From Anaerosporobacter faecicola (GTDB taxonomy: Bacteria; Bacillota; Clostridia; Lachnospirales; Lachnospiraceae): a stretch of DNA of 64,000 bases. A program made the translations under genes and the position numbers. A model generated the notes under the pieces. It saw only the letters and a program-made list of their open reading frames with translations, had not been told where the DNA came from and did no database searches. Positions 35,750-44,878 of the stretch are shown here, one piece after another (the stretch's first letter is position 1; each line of letters begins with the position of its first letter). The stretch lies in assembly GCF_012070565.1 (NCBI RefSeq), contig NZ_JAAQRO010000001.1:82868-146867 (forward strand), in the 5' to 3' direction.

Positions 35750-36214
35750 ATGAAGATAAGATGGAAACCATTATTGATCAGTTTGGCAATTCCACAGATT
35801 GTTGGAGCAGTAACAGGATTGGTAACCAGTAATAGCAGGGAGATTTATCAGAATCTGAATAAACCAGATTTAGCGGTTCCAGGATATGTTTTCCCTATTA
35901 TTTGGCCAATTCTGTTTCTTTTTATGGGGATTGCTTCCTACCTGATCTACTGTTCAGACTCCAAAGAAAGAGAAAAGGCTTTGCGCTTATATGGTATTAA
36001 TCTGCTCTTAGTATTTGTATGGTCCGTAGTTTTCTTTACTTTTCAGGCTTATGCGGCAGCATTTCTTGTGATTGTAGCATTTTGGGGTGTCGTCTTTACA
36101 ATGATAACAATGTTTACCCAAATTTCGAAGGTGGCAGGCTGGATTTTATTACCATATTTTATCTGGATTACATATGCGGGTTACTTAAACCTACAAGTGG
36201 TACTACTGAATTAA
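35750..36214 (+). CDS. tspO: TspO/MBR family protein
   Basis: Five-helix membrane protein that binds porphyrins and related ligands; roles in stress response are proposed. 154 residues, usual length. Matching stretches: IPQIVGAVTGLVT near the N-terminus, YQNLNKPDLAVPGYVFPIIWPILFLFMGIASYLI, LVFVWSVVFF and the closing WITYAGYLN. It is less tryptophan-rich than many relatives. AGGAGT lies 9 nt before the ATG. It stands alone between the MITE and the carboxypeptidase gene. Confidence 0.93.
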   Translation: MKIRWKPLLISLAIPQIVGAVTGLVTSNSREIYQNLNKPDLAVPGYVFPIIWPILFLFMGIASYLIYCSDSKEREKALRLYGINLLLVFVWSVVFFTFQAYAAAFLVIVAFWGVVFTMITMFTQISKVAGWILLPYFIWITYAGYLNLQVVLLN

Positions 36215-36385
36215 TATGACTGGATTGTATTACAATTGAATGGAATGGAAGTGTATCGTACACATTTTGGCAGAATGACAGGTTAGTAAGGCGTTAGAGT
36301 TGCGTTTCCATCTTCAAATTTCGTATATTTGAAGAAAAAAGAAGCATATTTTATATATACGATTGATACAATTAAGTAAGAAACA

Positions 36386-37714
36386 ATGCGGGAGTTTGCT
36401 TTGCGTAGAAAAATAGCTTCTATATTAATATGTACGATTGCATTGGCGGTTATCGCTATGTTGTATTATCCTCTCGTTCATGATCAGGTCAAGGAATGGC
36501 CCCAATATAAAATTCCGATCCTTTCACAAAATTACTCCAAAAATTGTAATGAAACGCTTCGTAATGAAAGTAGTTGCATTGGAGAGCGTCGAGTAGAAGA
36601 GGTTACGATTGTAACGAAACCGATTACGAAAGAAAATGGAAATTTGCAGTTAAATGCAAGAGCAGCATGTCTGATGGATGCATCCAATATGCGTATTCTG
36701 TATGGAAAAGAAGCAGATCAAGAGATGCCTATGGCAAGTACTACGAAGATTATGACTTTAATCGTTACCTTAGAGAATGCGAATTTGGATGATGTTGTAA
36801 AGGTGTCGAAAAATGCTGCAAAACAGCCTGATGTGCAATTGAATATGCAAACAGGTGATGAATATAAATTGGGGGATCTGTTGTATTCCTTGATGTTAGA
36901 ATCCCATAATGATACAGCTGTAGCAATAGCAGAACATGTTGGGGGGACGGTAGAAGGATTTGCGCAAATGATGAATAAGAAAGCGCAGGAACTTGGCTGT
37001 ACCCATACAAACTTTGTGACACCAAATGGATTGGATTCAATGACCGAAGAACACTATACGACAGCAAGAGAATTAGGGAAAATTGCAAGCTATGCCATTC
37101 AAAATCAGCAATTTCGAGAAATTGTAAATACCCCAAACTGGACTTTTAAAGAATTAACAAAAGGTACGTCCTATTCTGTCAGCAATAAGGACCGTTTCCT
37201 ATATATTTATGATGGAGCGATTGGAATAAAGACAGGATTTACGAACAAAGCGGGATATTGTTTCGTCGGAGCGGTAGAAAAGGGAGAGAAGACTTTAGTT
37301 TCGGTGGTTTTAGCAAGTGGTTGGCCACCAAATAAGAATTATAAGTGGAAGGATACCACAAGTCTGATGGATTATGGTATGAATAATTATCAATTGGAAG
37401 AAATCTTTGATGATACAAAACTCTATGAACCTGTTTATGTAAAAAGGGGAAAAGAAAGCTACGTTGATTTGTATTGTGAAGGAACATTACAATTACTAAA
37501 GAGTAAAAGTGAGGAAGTAAAGGTAATCTATGAAATTGAAAAAGAAGTAAAGGCACCTGTCGTGGCCAATCAAGAAGTAGGTGTCGCAAAATACTATCTT
37601 GAGGATGAATACCTAGCATCTTTTCCTATTCGAACAACGTACGGAGTGGAAGCAATTGATCTAAACTTTACTTGGAATCAAATACTGGAATTGTGGTTAG
37701 GAGTAGCAGAGTAG
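36386..37714 (+). CDS. D-alanyl-D-alanine carboxypeptidase (peptidase S11, DacF-like)
   Basis: Trims the terminal D-Ala of peptidoglycan stem peptides outside the membrane. 442 residues. An N-terminal hydrophobic segment (about 11-29) serves as signal peptide. Catalytic motifs are complete: STTK (SxxK, near 116), SHN (SxN, near 172) and KTGFTN (KTG, near 283). The C-terminal beta domain (from about 340) fits DacF/PBP5 relatives, and the end WNQILELWLG may be the amphipathic membrane anchor. The annotated ATG lacks a ribosome site; TTG 36401, 6 nt after GGGAG, is an alternative. Confidence 0.93.
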   Translation: MREFALRRKIASILICTIALAVIAMLYYPLVHDQVKEWPQYKIPILSQNYSKNCNETLRNESSCIGERRVEEVTIVTKPITKENGNLQLNARAACLMDASNMRILYGKEADQEMPMASTTKIMTLIVTLENANLDDVVKVSKNAAKQPDVQLNMQTGDEYKLGDLLYSLMLESHNDTAVAIAEHVGGTVEGFAQMMNKKAQELGCTHTNFVTPNGLDSMTEEHYTTARELGKIASYAIQNQQFREIVNTPNWTFKELTKGTSYSVSNKDRFLYIYDGAIGIKTGFTNKAGYCFVGAVEKGEKTLVSVVLASGWPPNKNYKWKDTTSLMDYGMNNYQLEEIFDDTKLYEPVYVKRGKESYVDLYCEGTLQLLKSKSEEVKVIYEIEKEVKAPVVANQEVGVAKYYLEDEYLASFPIRTTYGVEAIDLNFTWNQILELWLGVAE

Positions 37715-37765
37715 ATGAGCATGATTTTATAGCGGACCAGTAGTCTAATATAGGTAAAGAGAGTG

Positions 37766-37849
37766 AAAAGACAATTAATATCTGTTGTAACAAGAGCGAA
37801 CACAATGTGTTCGTTACTTGGCTTCTATCAGATTTTAATTGTCTTTTTT
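37766..37849 (+). terminator. Large hairpin terminator after the carboxypeptidase
   Basis: AAAGACAATTAA near 37767 pairs with the stretch ending TTAATTGTCTTTTTT (to 37848), enclosing an inner GCGAACACA/TGTGTTCG hairpin. Confidence 0.88.
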
Positions 37850-38235
37850 GCATATAAGGAAGAGAAAGGAATCTGGTAATGAACCTGACGTACTGATATA
37901 TTCCTATCGTAATTGGTACCATGCTTATATTCGAAATTTTGACACAATTCGACGAGAACATTATGTACCAATTGGCAGCCTGAAATTAGAAAATATGGGA
38001 AAAACAAAAAGCAATGTTTAGATAGGCTTTAAATAAGATGAAATATAGTATTGAAGGATACAGTTGTTGTAGGAGAAAAGTTGGATTGCATTTCTATAAC
38101 AATAATATATTATGGTAAAAGATGCTAAAATAGTAGTAATTGAATTAAAATATAAGGTATTTTTTAACACTACTTGAATATAATACAAAATTATTGTAGA
38201 ATGATTGTAGAAATGCGATGGAAGGAGAGTGAATT
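37850..38235 (+). other. Leader region of the SipW/fibre operon
   Basis: 386 AT-rich bases that should contain the promoter of the 16.6-kb operon. A TATAAT lies at about 38178-38183 without a convincing -35 hexamer. Short frames here lack ribosome sites. No riboswitch signature recognised. Confidence 0.4.
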
Positions 38236-39135
38236 ATGAAATTTCGTCGAAAAAATAAGGAAAGGTCACTTGATGATCGTACATATAAAGAAAAGAATCG
38301 ACGAACCTATTACAGAGATTCCATTGCTTTATTTTTTAGAAAAATATTTCGTAAATTCATGGCTTATCGAGTAATCGGTATTTGTTTTGGTATGCTTGCA
38401 CTTTTGTTTGCAATTTCTGTTTTCTTTAGTAAAGCAGGAGAATTTGTTGTAACCGTAGATAAGGATATGGCCGATACGGGATTTGTTATTTCGGAAGAGA
38501 AAACCTTTAAAAACGCGAAGATAAAGTTATTTAGCAAAGCATTAGAAGGGGCAAATAACATTAATATCTTGGATCTACCAGAGAATATCAATCAGATTGA
38601 TGGTTCACATAATGGAGATAATTATATTGCCTATACATATTACATACAGAATGCAGGACAAAAGGATACAGATTATACATATGAGTTAGATATAACCTCT
38701 TCTTCTTTAGGATTAGAGAATGCTGCTTGGATCATGGTTTTCCAGAATGGGAAAGAAACGGTTTATGCTAAGGAGGGTGCGGACGGGAATCCGGAATGTC
38801 AATATAGTTATGAACCATTTGCAATTGCAAAAACAGCAAAAGATGAAAAACAGGTTATTTCCTTAACAGAAGAAGAAACAGGCTATTTGACAGAAGAAGA
38901 AAAGGAACGGATTGGCTTATTACGAGTAGATGGATTATATGAATTTCGAACAATACCTTTTACGAATGATAATGTTGTGTGTCTTGAAACGAGAAAGGGC
39001 ATGAAACCTGGTGAAATTGATAAATACACCGTGGTTGTTTGGCTAGAGGGAGAAGATCCTGAATGTGTTGATGACATACTAGGTGGTCATATATCAATGA
39101 AAATGCAATTTAAATTGGTAGAAGAAAAGAAATAA
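38236..39135 (+). CDS. Membrane-anchored TasA/camelysin-like exported protein
   Basis: 299 residues, first gene of the operon. A long basic cytoplasmic start (1-45), one membrane helix (about 46-64) and a beta-rich exported domain. The C-terminal stretch VVWLEGEDPECVDDI closely parallels YIWIEGSDKDCVNEI in the next protein, so the two are related and share a lone cysteine. The signal is atypical for SipW (no short A-x-A end), so it may stay anchored and serve as fibre base. GGAAGGAGAG precedes the ATG. Confidence 0.65.
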   Translation: MKFRRKNKERSLDDRTYKEKNRRTYYRDSIALFFRKIFRKFMAYRVIGICFGMLALLFAISVFFSKAGEFVVTVDKDMADTGFVISEEKTFKNAKIKLFSKALEGANNINILDLPENINQIDGSHNGDNYIAYTYYIQNAGQKDTDYTYELDITSSSLGLENAAWIMVFQNGKETVYAKEGADGNPECQYSYEPFAIAKTAKDEKQVISLTEEETGYLTEEEKERIGLLRVDGLYEFRTIPFTNDNVVCLETRKGMKPGEIDKYTVVVWLEGEDPECVDDILGGHISMKMQFKLVEEKK

Positions 39136-39218
39136 TAAAACGAATTATTCACGGTTCTGTCACGAAAAAAATATTATGATAAGATAAGGGGACTCATGTC
39201 AGGAAGGAAGGTTAATTT

Positions 39219-40049
39219 ATGAAGAATAAGAATACGTCTTCAGTAAAGACGAGATTGTTATATTCATTAGCAATGCTAGCGGTATCTGCAGTTGTATTGA
39301 CCACAGCATCTTATGCGTGGTTTTCCATTAGTAATCAGCCAAAAGTTGAAGACATTACGTTAACAGCGGGAACATTTGGAGGATTAACAATCAGTAAAAC
39401 AAATACGGGGACTTTTGGTAATACAGTCAATTTATCCACAGACATTGGCAATAACACCGTACTTCGTCCAATTACCACTCCAAACGGGAAAGATTTTTAT
39501 AAACCAGTGTATGGAACGTCAGGGAAAGTAACAGGAGTGGAAAATAGTAAAGTAAGTGATTTAACTACAATTTCTAATAAAACACAGGCAGATGGAGGCT
39601 ATATTGCCAGCTCAACTTTTTATCTCAAAGCGACAGGCGGTTCTAGAAGCAGTGTTAAGGTTCAACTTGCAGCAGGAACAAAGGTAGCCAATAAAGATTC
39701 CGGACAAGCAGCATATGCTGCTCGAATTGCATTTGTGTTAGACAATGGAACTTGTGTTGTGTTCGAACCAAATGCAGATGGTAGTGCAACAGGTGCAAGT
39801 ACAGATCAATATGCAATGGCTAGCAGTTTAACAACGATTAAACAATCAACAAATGGGAAATTCAAAGCTACAAGTGGAGCTACGTATTCCTCAGATGTGT
39901 CCGCTGATTTATTTGAAATTCCTGTGGACACGGCAACAAAAGTTACAGTTTACATATGGATTGAAGGATCAGACAAAGATTGTGTCAATGAGATTGCTTC
40001 AAAAGTTTTGACCACTTCCCTACAATTTACGTCAACCGATTTACAGTAG
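39219..40049 (+). CDS. TasA/CalY-like fibre subunit candidate, SipW substrate
   Basis: 276 residues. Signal region: basic start, hydrophobic core (LLYSLAMLAVSAVVLTTA), then SYAWFSISNQP, the pattern seen in SipW-processed proteins. The mature part is Thr/Ser/Gly/Ala rich with many predicted strands and ends IEGSDKDCVNEI plus a short strand. It lies 9 nt before a SipW-type peptidase gene, which is the usual arrangement for matrix-fibre subunits. Fibre formation itself is inference from family and context. GGAAGGAAGG precedes the ATG. Confidence 0.8.
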   Translation: MKNKNTSSVKTRLLYSLAMLAVSAVVLTTASYAWFSISNQPKVEDITLTAGTFGGLTISKTNTGTFGNTVNLSTDIGNNTVLRPITTPNGKDFYKPVYGTSGKVTGVENSKVSDLTTISNKTQADGGYIASSTFYLKATGGSRSSVKVQLAAGTKVANKDSGQAAYAARIAFVLDNGTCVVFEPNADGSATGASTDQYAMASSLTTIKQSTNGKFKATSGATYSSDVSADLFEIPVDTATKVTVYIWIEGSDKDCVNEIASKVLTTSLQFTSTDLQ

Positions 40050-40058
40050 GGGCCTAAG

Positions 40059-40721
40059 ATGAAAAAACATAAAAAATTAGTAAGGATGGGAAAGAATATA
40101 ATCATAACACTATTAATGATTCTTTCCTTTATCTGTTGCTATTTTGCCATATCTTCAAAGAGACAGAATGGAATTCCTAAATTGGGTGATTATATACCAA
40201 TTGCAATTCAATCCAATTCCATGAAAGGTGTCTTTGGCAAGGGAGACTTAATTTTATCAAAAAGTTATACACAAGGACATTCTCTTCAGATAGGAGACAT
40301 CATTACATATTATACGATCATTAATGGAAAACGAGTAGTGAATACACACACCATCATCGCATTTCAAGAATCAGAGACAGGACAACGTATGATTGAAACA
40401 AAAGGTGTGAACAATCTTGCTGCGGACGAAAGACTTGTACAAGAATCAGAGATTATTGGAATTTATGCATTTCATATTCCGTTATTAGGACAAGTAATCA
40501 GTTTTATGCAAACAAGATTTGGATTCTTTGTGTGTATCCTTTTCCCATTGGCAGTAGCATTTTTAGTACAATTGCTCTATACCATTGTCCAGTATGCCAT
40601 ATTAAGAAAAGATATAGCGGTACAGAATATGAAAGCGGAGTATGACCAAGAGATTCGTGATCTGAAGTTACAGATGAGACATATGGAAAAAAGGCACATG
40701 GACAAACAAAAAAGAGATTAG
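40059..40721 (+). CDS. sipW: SipW-type signal peptidase I, first copy
   Basis: ER/archaeal-type membrane signal peptidase that releases fibre proteins such as TasA. 220 residues. A membrane helix lies near 14-32. The catalytic serine is in IQSNSMKG; a histidine (VVNTHTII) takes the place of the bacterial lysine, as in all SipW-like enzymes. TKGVNNLAADERLV is the third conserved region. A second membrane helix (about 158-180) and a charged coiled-coil tail follow. It probably processes the upstream protein and perhaps others of the operon. Confidence 0.93.
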   Translation: MKKHKKLVRMGKNIIITLLMILSFICCYFAISSKRQNGIPKLGDYIPIAIQSNSMKGVFGKGDLILSKSYTQGHSLQIGDIITYYTIINGKRVVNTHTIIAFQESETGQRMIETKGVNNLAADERLVQESEIIGIYAFHIPLLGQVISFMQTRFGFFVCILFPLAVAFLVQLLYTIVQYAILRKDIAVQNMKAEYDQEIRDLKLQMRHMEKRHMDKQKRD

Positions 40722-40764
40722 AGAAAAGCGATAACAAGGAAGTTACAAAATACAGCGAAGGAAA

Positions 40765-42333
40765 GTGGGTAAGTACGTGGAAGCTTTTTTTAGATTTTTT
40801 TATGACATCATTAGTTCAATAGGAGATAACTTATATAATGTGATAAAAGCCATTATCAAAGGCGTCATTGGAATATTTGATTTTTCATATTATAAAGGGC
40901 TTTTAGAATCATATCAGCCAAATTTTGGAGTAGGTGGTTGGATCTTTGCTATCTTAGCATTCCTTCTTCTTGCGATTCTTGTGTTTTTTGTTGTATTTCT
41001 GTTACTTAAAGCAGGAAAGCGTATTGCAACTTTTCGATTACCACTTAAAGAAAATGAGCGAATGAAAGATGAACTCTTGCGATTAAACCAAGAAATGTTA
41101 AAACTGAATTATGAAAAAGACAAGATCTTAGCAATGAAAGTCTCTAGTATGGGAATGAATGTACAGAAAGAACTTCTTACAACTGACCAGGATATTGATA
41201 TGGCAGCTGCACAAGATGGCATTGCTTCAACAAATTCTGTGAATCTAGAAAAAACAAGATTTACACGTCTTACAGAAGTGGATCAGTATTATTTGACCCA
41301 GTATCAACCACCTGTTTATGATGATGACATCAACCTAGAGGACATTTGTAAGCAGTTTCGTAATTATGCTGCTTCTCAGCTAAATCTATATTATGATCTG
41401 TCGGATATCAAATACTTTATCGCTTCTTTTGGAGCAACTAGGACAATTATATTACAAGGTATCTCTGGTACTGGTAAAACTTCGTTGCCTTATGCATTTG
41501 GTAAGTTTATTGATAACTCATCTGCTATCTGTGCGGTTCAACCTTCTTGGAGAGACCGGACAGAATTATTTGGGTACTTCAATGAGTTTACGAAGAAATA
41601 CAATGAAACAGACTTTTTAAAAGCGCTATATGAAGCTAATTTTTATCAAGATATGCGACTAATCGTTTTGGATGAAATGAATATTGCCAGAGTTGAATAC
41701 TACTTTGCAGAGATGTTATCTGTGCTAGAAATGCCGAGACTGGATGAACAGAAGGTTAATATTGTTCCTTCTATGTGGGATAATGATCCGCAAAAGATAG
41801 TAGATGGAAAGATTGCAATCATGCCAAATATTTGGTTCGTTGGTACGATCAATAACGATGATTCGACATTTGCTGTTTCAGATAAAGTGTACGACCGTGC
41901 AATACCAATTGATTTGGATAAGAAAGCATTGCCATTTGATGCACCTCAAACAGATGTATTGCATGTTACCTATGAACATATTGCTGCTATGTTTGATGAT
42001 GCGAAGAAGAAGTACCCAGTAAGTCAGGATCTGATTGATAAACTAAACTTGATGGATCAATATGTAATCAAACATTTTCGTTTGGCATTTGGTAACCGTA
42101 TTATGAAACAGTTATTGGACTTTGTACCTTGCTATATAGCATGTGGTGGCGAAGAACTTGATGGTATTGATTTTATGATAGCGAAAAAGATTTTAAGAAA
42201 GTTTGAGTCCTTAAATCTGGGCTTTGTTAGAGATGAAGTCGATGGTTTGGTTCGTTTCTTGGATAGTACATTTGGAGAGAATACGATGCCAATATGCAAA
42301 GAATATTTATTGCGATTAAAGAAATTATCGTAA
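40765..42333 (+). CDS. Membrane-anchored McrB-like AAA+ ATPase
   Basis: 522 residues from GTG 40765 (GTG 40777 is an alternative). A hydrophobic segment at about 58-87 (FAILAFLLLAILVFFVVFLLL) anchors it, followed by a coiled coil that ends near 135. The AAA+ module has Walker A in GISGTGKTS (near 232), PSWRDRTELFGYF, Walker B in LIVLDEMNIARVEYYFAEML, the McrB-type sensor WFVGTINNDDSTFAVSDKVYDRA and an arginine in that stretch. Unlike McrB there is no DNA-recognition domain. The stop lies 21 nt before a DUF2357-like gene, the usual McrB partner, so they probably form a complex at the membrane. Confidence 0.82.
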   Translation: MGKYVEAFFRFFYDIISSIGDNLYNVIKAIIKGVIGIFDFSYYKGLLESYQPNFGVGGWIFAILAFLLLAILVFFVVFLLLKAGKRIATFRLPLKENERMKDELLRLNQEMLKLNYEKDKILAMKVSSMGMNVQKELLTTDQDIDMAAAQDGIASTNSVNLEKTRFTRLTEVDQYYLTQYQPPVYDDDINLEDICKQFRNYAASQLNLYYDLSDIKYFIASFGATRTIILQGISGTGKTSLPYAFGKFIDNSSAICAVQPSWRDRTELFGYFNEFTKKYNETDFLKALYEANFYQDMRLIVLDEMNIARVEYYFAEMLSVLEMPRLDEQKVNIVPSMWDNDPQKIVDGKIAIMPNIWFVGTINNDDSTFAVSDKVYDRAIPIDLDKKALPFDAPQTDVLHVTYEHIAAMFDDAKKKYPVSQDLIDKLNLMDQYVIKHFRLAFGNRIMKQLLDFVPCYIACGGEELDGIDFMIAKKILRKFESLNLGFVRDEVDGLVRFLDSTFGENTMPICKEYLLRLKKLS

Positions 42334-42354
42334 ATTTGAGAGGGTTTGCTGAAG

Positions 42355-43494
42355 ATGGATAAAGATATTGATCAGTCATACAGTGTATATACGAATGCGA
42401 TTAAGAGAGATTTAGAAAAAGATGCATTTTATCAATACTTTCATAATTTGATCGAATGTGGTAGCAAATATTACAAATTCTCTAATAAAAAATTATTTAA
42501 ATATGTAGATAGTGTTTGGGTTGATGAGATTGAACAAGCAATTGAGCACTTAGAAGCTTCGATTGAAAACCCAAGAAAATTTATTGAAGAAGATCGTCAG
42601 ATCGTGAATGTAGCATTAGCAAAGAGTATTACACCGGAGTCCATTCAACATCTAACTATGCATGGTGATATGGTAGATGCAGTGAGAGAAGATGGAACGG
42701 TCATACCAAATCGAATATTAAACATTTTTAAAGAAGAAAGTCTTAATACATATGAAAATCGTTTTATTGCAACATTGTTGCAGGAATTACTCTCCTTTGT
42801 GAATCGACGGGTTGACGTGATTTTTGAAAATACGAAGGATGAGTTAGGTGGCGTTTTGGATATTGAAACTACCATTGATAATTACAAAGAAATTATCAAT
42901 TATAAGATGCAAATTCGTATTGAGGAAAAGCAGACAACAGTAGAGAATGATCGACAGAACAAGGATATCTTTGGACGAATTGCTAGAATCCATCGAAGAG
43001 TCAATGATATGGCAAATAGTAATTTCTACGCTGCGATGCGTCAGTATCCAACCGTAAAACACCCCGTAGTAAAAACGAACGCAATTGCAAAAAATCCACA
43101 CTATAAAGCTTGCTATGCCTTGTGGAATTTTTTGCATACCTATGATAGAGTCGGTTACAAAGTACGTGTTTTTGAACAGGATCCCATTATAACAAGGAAT
43201 TTCGAACGAGACGTTAATAATGATATATTCCTTGAATATCTTGTTCTGAAAAAGTTTATGGAAGATAGTGATTTTACCAATATTCACGTGCCAAAACAGG
43301 AACCGGATCGTAATCCCAAATTTATAAGGCAATTGATGGAGGAAATCCTTGATTACTATGGAAATATGTCTGATGCAGAGGTGAAGAAGCGTGTTATGAA
43401 GGAGTTGTCCAATGCGCAGCTAGACCGAAGAGCTGCTATTCGAAAAGAAGAGTGGGCAAGAAAGAACGAGACCTCAACAAGACGAGGTAGATAG
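42355..43494 (+). CDS. DUF2357/McrC-like partner protein without evident nuclease
   Basis: 379 residues from ATG 42355 (GAGAGGG 10 nt upstream). The stretch EESLNTYENRFIATLLQEL (near 121) and NNDIFLEYLVLKKF (near 284) resemble DUF2357 proteins, which pair with McrB-like ATPases. The C-terminal region ends in Lys/Glu/Arg-rich helices; I see no PD-(D/E)xK nuclease motif there. It is soluble, so it would meet the anchored ATPase on the inner face of the membrane. Family call rests on these patches and on the neighbour, hence moderate confidence. Confidence 0.65.
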   Translation: MDKDIDQSYSVYTNAIKRDLEKDAFYQYFHNLIECGSKYYKFSNKKLFKYVDSVWVDEIEQAIEHLEASIENPRKFIEEDRQIVNVALAKSITPESIQHLTMHGDMVDAVREDGTVIPNRILNIFKEESLNTYENRFIATLLQELLSFVNRRVDVIFENTKDELGGVLDIETTIDNYKEIINYKMQIRIEEKQTTVENDRQNKDIFGRIARIHRRVNDMANSNFYAAMRQYPTVKHPVVKTNAIAKNPHYKACYALWNFLHTYDRVGYKVRVFEQDPIITRNFERDVNNDIFLEYLVLKKFMEDSDFTNIHVPKQEPDRNPKFIRQLMEEILDYYGNMSDAEVKKRVMKELSNAQLDRRAAIRKEEWARKNETSTRRGR

Positions 43495-43508
43495 AAAGGG
43501 TGTATAGA

Positions 43509-44105
43509 ATGAGAAAGACACTATCGGCAGCAAGAGATTTCTTGTTTTTACTTGTGATCGTGATCTGCTGTCTTTGTGTCATTCAGATTTCAAATAAACA
43601 AGCACCATCCCTTTTTGGCTATCGTGTATTGCGTGTAATTAGTATTAGTATGCGCCCAACAATCGGAAAAGGGGATTGTATATTGATAAAAAATGTGGAT
43701 CACGAACAGCTGAAGGTAGGGGATATTATTACTTTTTATTCGGATAATCCACAAATACAAGGGTATTTCAATACCCATCGAATTCATGAGATTCGATATG
43801 ATGAGAAACTACAAGAGGTTGTGTACATTACCAAGGGAGATAATAATACCAATTCTGATAGCTGGGAAGTAAGAAAAGATCAAATCGTTGGTAAATATAT
43901 AAAAACCGTTATTGGAGGTAGAATCCTGAGCAAAGGAATTAGTTTTCTTATGAAACGATGGAACTACTTTTTGTTTATTATCGTTCCTTTGCTTGGCTGT
44001 GTAATCTCCTGCATCGTACAATTAATAATGGAGTTTAGAAGAACTTTTATAGAAAATCAATTACAAGGAAAGGGTGACAGAGATGAAGAAATACATAAAT
44101 CGTAA
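43509..44105 (+). CDS. sipW: SipW-type signal peptidase I, second copy
   Basis: 198 residues from ATG 43509 (AAAGGGTG 6 nt upstream). Membrane helix near 12-29, catalytic serine in SISMRPTI, histidine in FNTHRIHEI, then ITKGDNNTNSD and a second membrane helix (about 158-177). It is clearly diverged from the first copy: its serine and KGDNN motifs are closer to standard family members. The reading frame overlaps the next gene by 23 nt, so it is translationally coupled to it and likely dedicated to it and the following exported proteins. Confidence 0.94.
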   Translation: MRKTLSAARDFLFLLVIVICCLCVIQISNKQAPSLFGYRVLRVISISMRPTIGKGDCILIKNVDHEQLKVGDIITFYSDNPQIQGYFNTHRIHEIRYDEKLQEVVYITKGDNNTNSDSWEVRKDQIVGKYIKTVIGGRILSKGISFLMKRWNYFLFIIVPLLGCVISCIVQLIMEFRRTFIENQLQGKGDRDEEIHKS

Positions 44106-44775
44106 AACGATTTTATTATCAACAACATTAGCAGTATTAGTTCTTACCCTGATTACAGTAACTGTTGCCTGGTTTGAAAGTTCCGTATTCGTTCAATCGG
44201 ACGAAAGTACGATGAATACCGCTTCTTGGGATTTTAAAGTTTCTTTGACAGCAGGTGGAGAACCAGTTAAGAATACGGATAAGATTAATCTGAATGTTGG
44301 GACGTTCACAAACGTGGCAACGGGAAAATTGGCACCAGGTACGTCTGGACACTTTTCTTTGTTCATTACATCCAATTCTGACGTTACGACGGGATATCAG
44401 ATTGGAATTGACAAATCCTTACTTACCCTGATCATACCAGCAGGAGAAGGTCACGATACCGATATGGATTACTCGGATTTGCTAAAAAAACATTTTCAAT
44501 TTTATACAACAAATGAGCTAGGTGAAAAAACGTATATCACGGAAGCCGTATTGGCAGAAGGAAATTTGGAAATAGGAGTAGAGAAAGAAGTCGTACTCTA
44601 TTGGGAATGGCCATATGAAGCAGATGTATCTGAACTGGGTACACAAGAAGAAAAAGATGCTGCAATCAAACAATATGATGAAGAAGATACCTTCATTGGC
44701 GAGAATAAACAGTATATTGCAGGTGGTATTACTGTGAATGTGAAAGGCGTTCAGGCTGAACCAATAACACCATAA
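44083..44775 (+). CDS. TasA/camelysin-like exported protein
   Basis: 230 residues from ATG 44083 (AAAGGGTG 7 nt upstream), overlapping sipW copy 2. The signal core ILLSTTLAVLVLTLITVTVAWFESS resembles SipW substrates. The mature domain has SWDFKVSLTAGG, LAPGTSGHFSLFITSNSDVTTGYQIGI and a closing WEWPYEADVSELGTQEEKDA with an acidic stretch, all like camelysin/TasA beta sandwiches. Likely a fibre subunit or its accessory. Confidence 0.82.
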   Translation: MKKYINRKTILLSTTLAVLVLTLITVTVAWFESSVFVQSDESTMNTASWDFKVSLTAGGEPVKNTDKINLNVGTFTNVATGKLAPGTSGHFSLFITSNSDVTTGYQIGIDKSLLTLIIPAGEGHDTDMDYSDLLKKHFQFYTTNELGEKTYITEAVLAEGNLEIGVEKEVVLYWEWPYEADVSELGTQEEKDAAIKQYDEEDTFIGENKQYIAGGITVNVKGVQAEPITP

Positions 44776-44878
44776 TTATAAAAAGGAAGTACGGATAGAA
44801 ATCGTAGAGATACGATTGATACAACCAGTAAATGGAAAGTCGAAGACTAACGGTATAGGTAAGGAAGGGGATGAGACG

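Noticed and set aside
42844..43332. 162-residue minus-strand frame
   Set aside because: Antisense shadow of the DUF2357-like gene, no ribosome site.
40765..43494. Classical McrBC restriction system
   Set aside because: No DNA-binding domain in the ATPase, no visible nuclease motif in the partner, and the context is secretion rather than defence.
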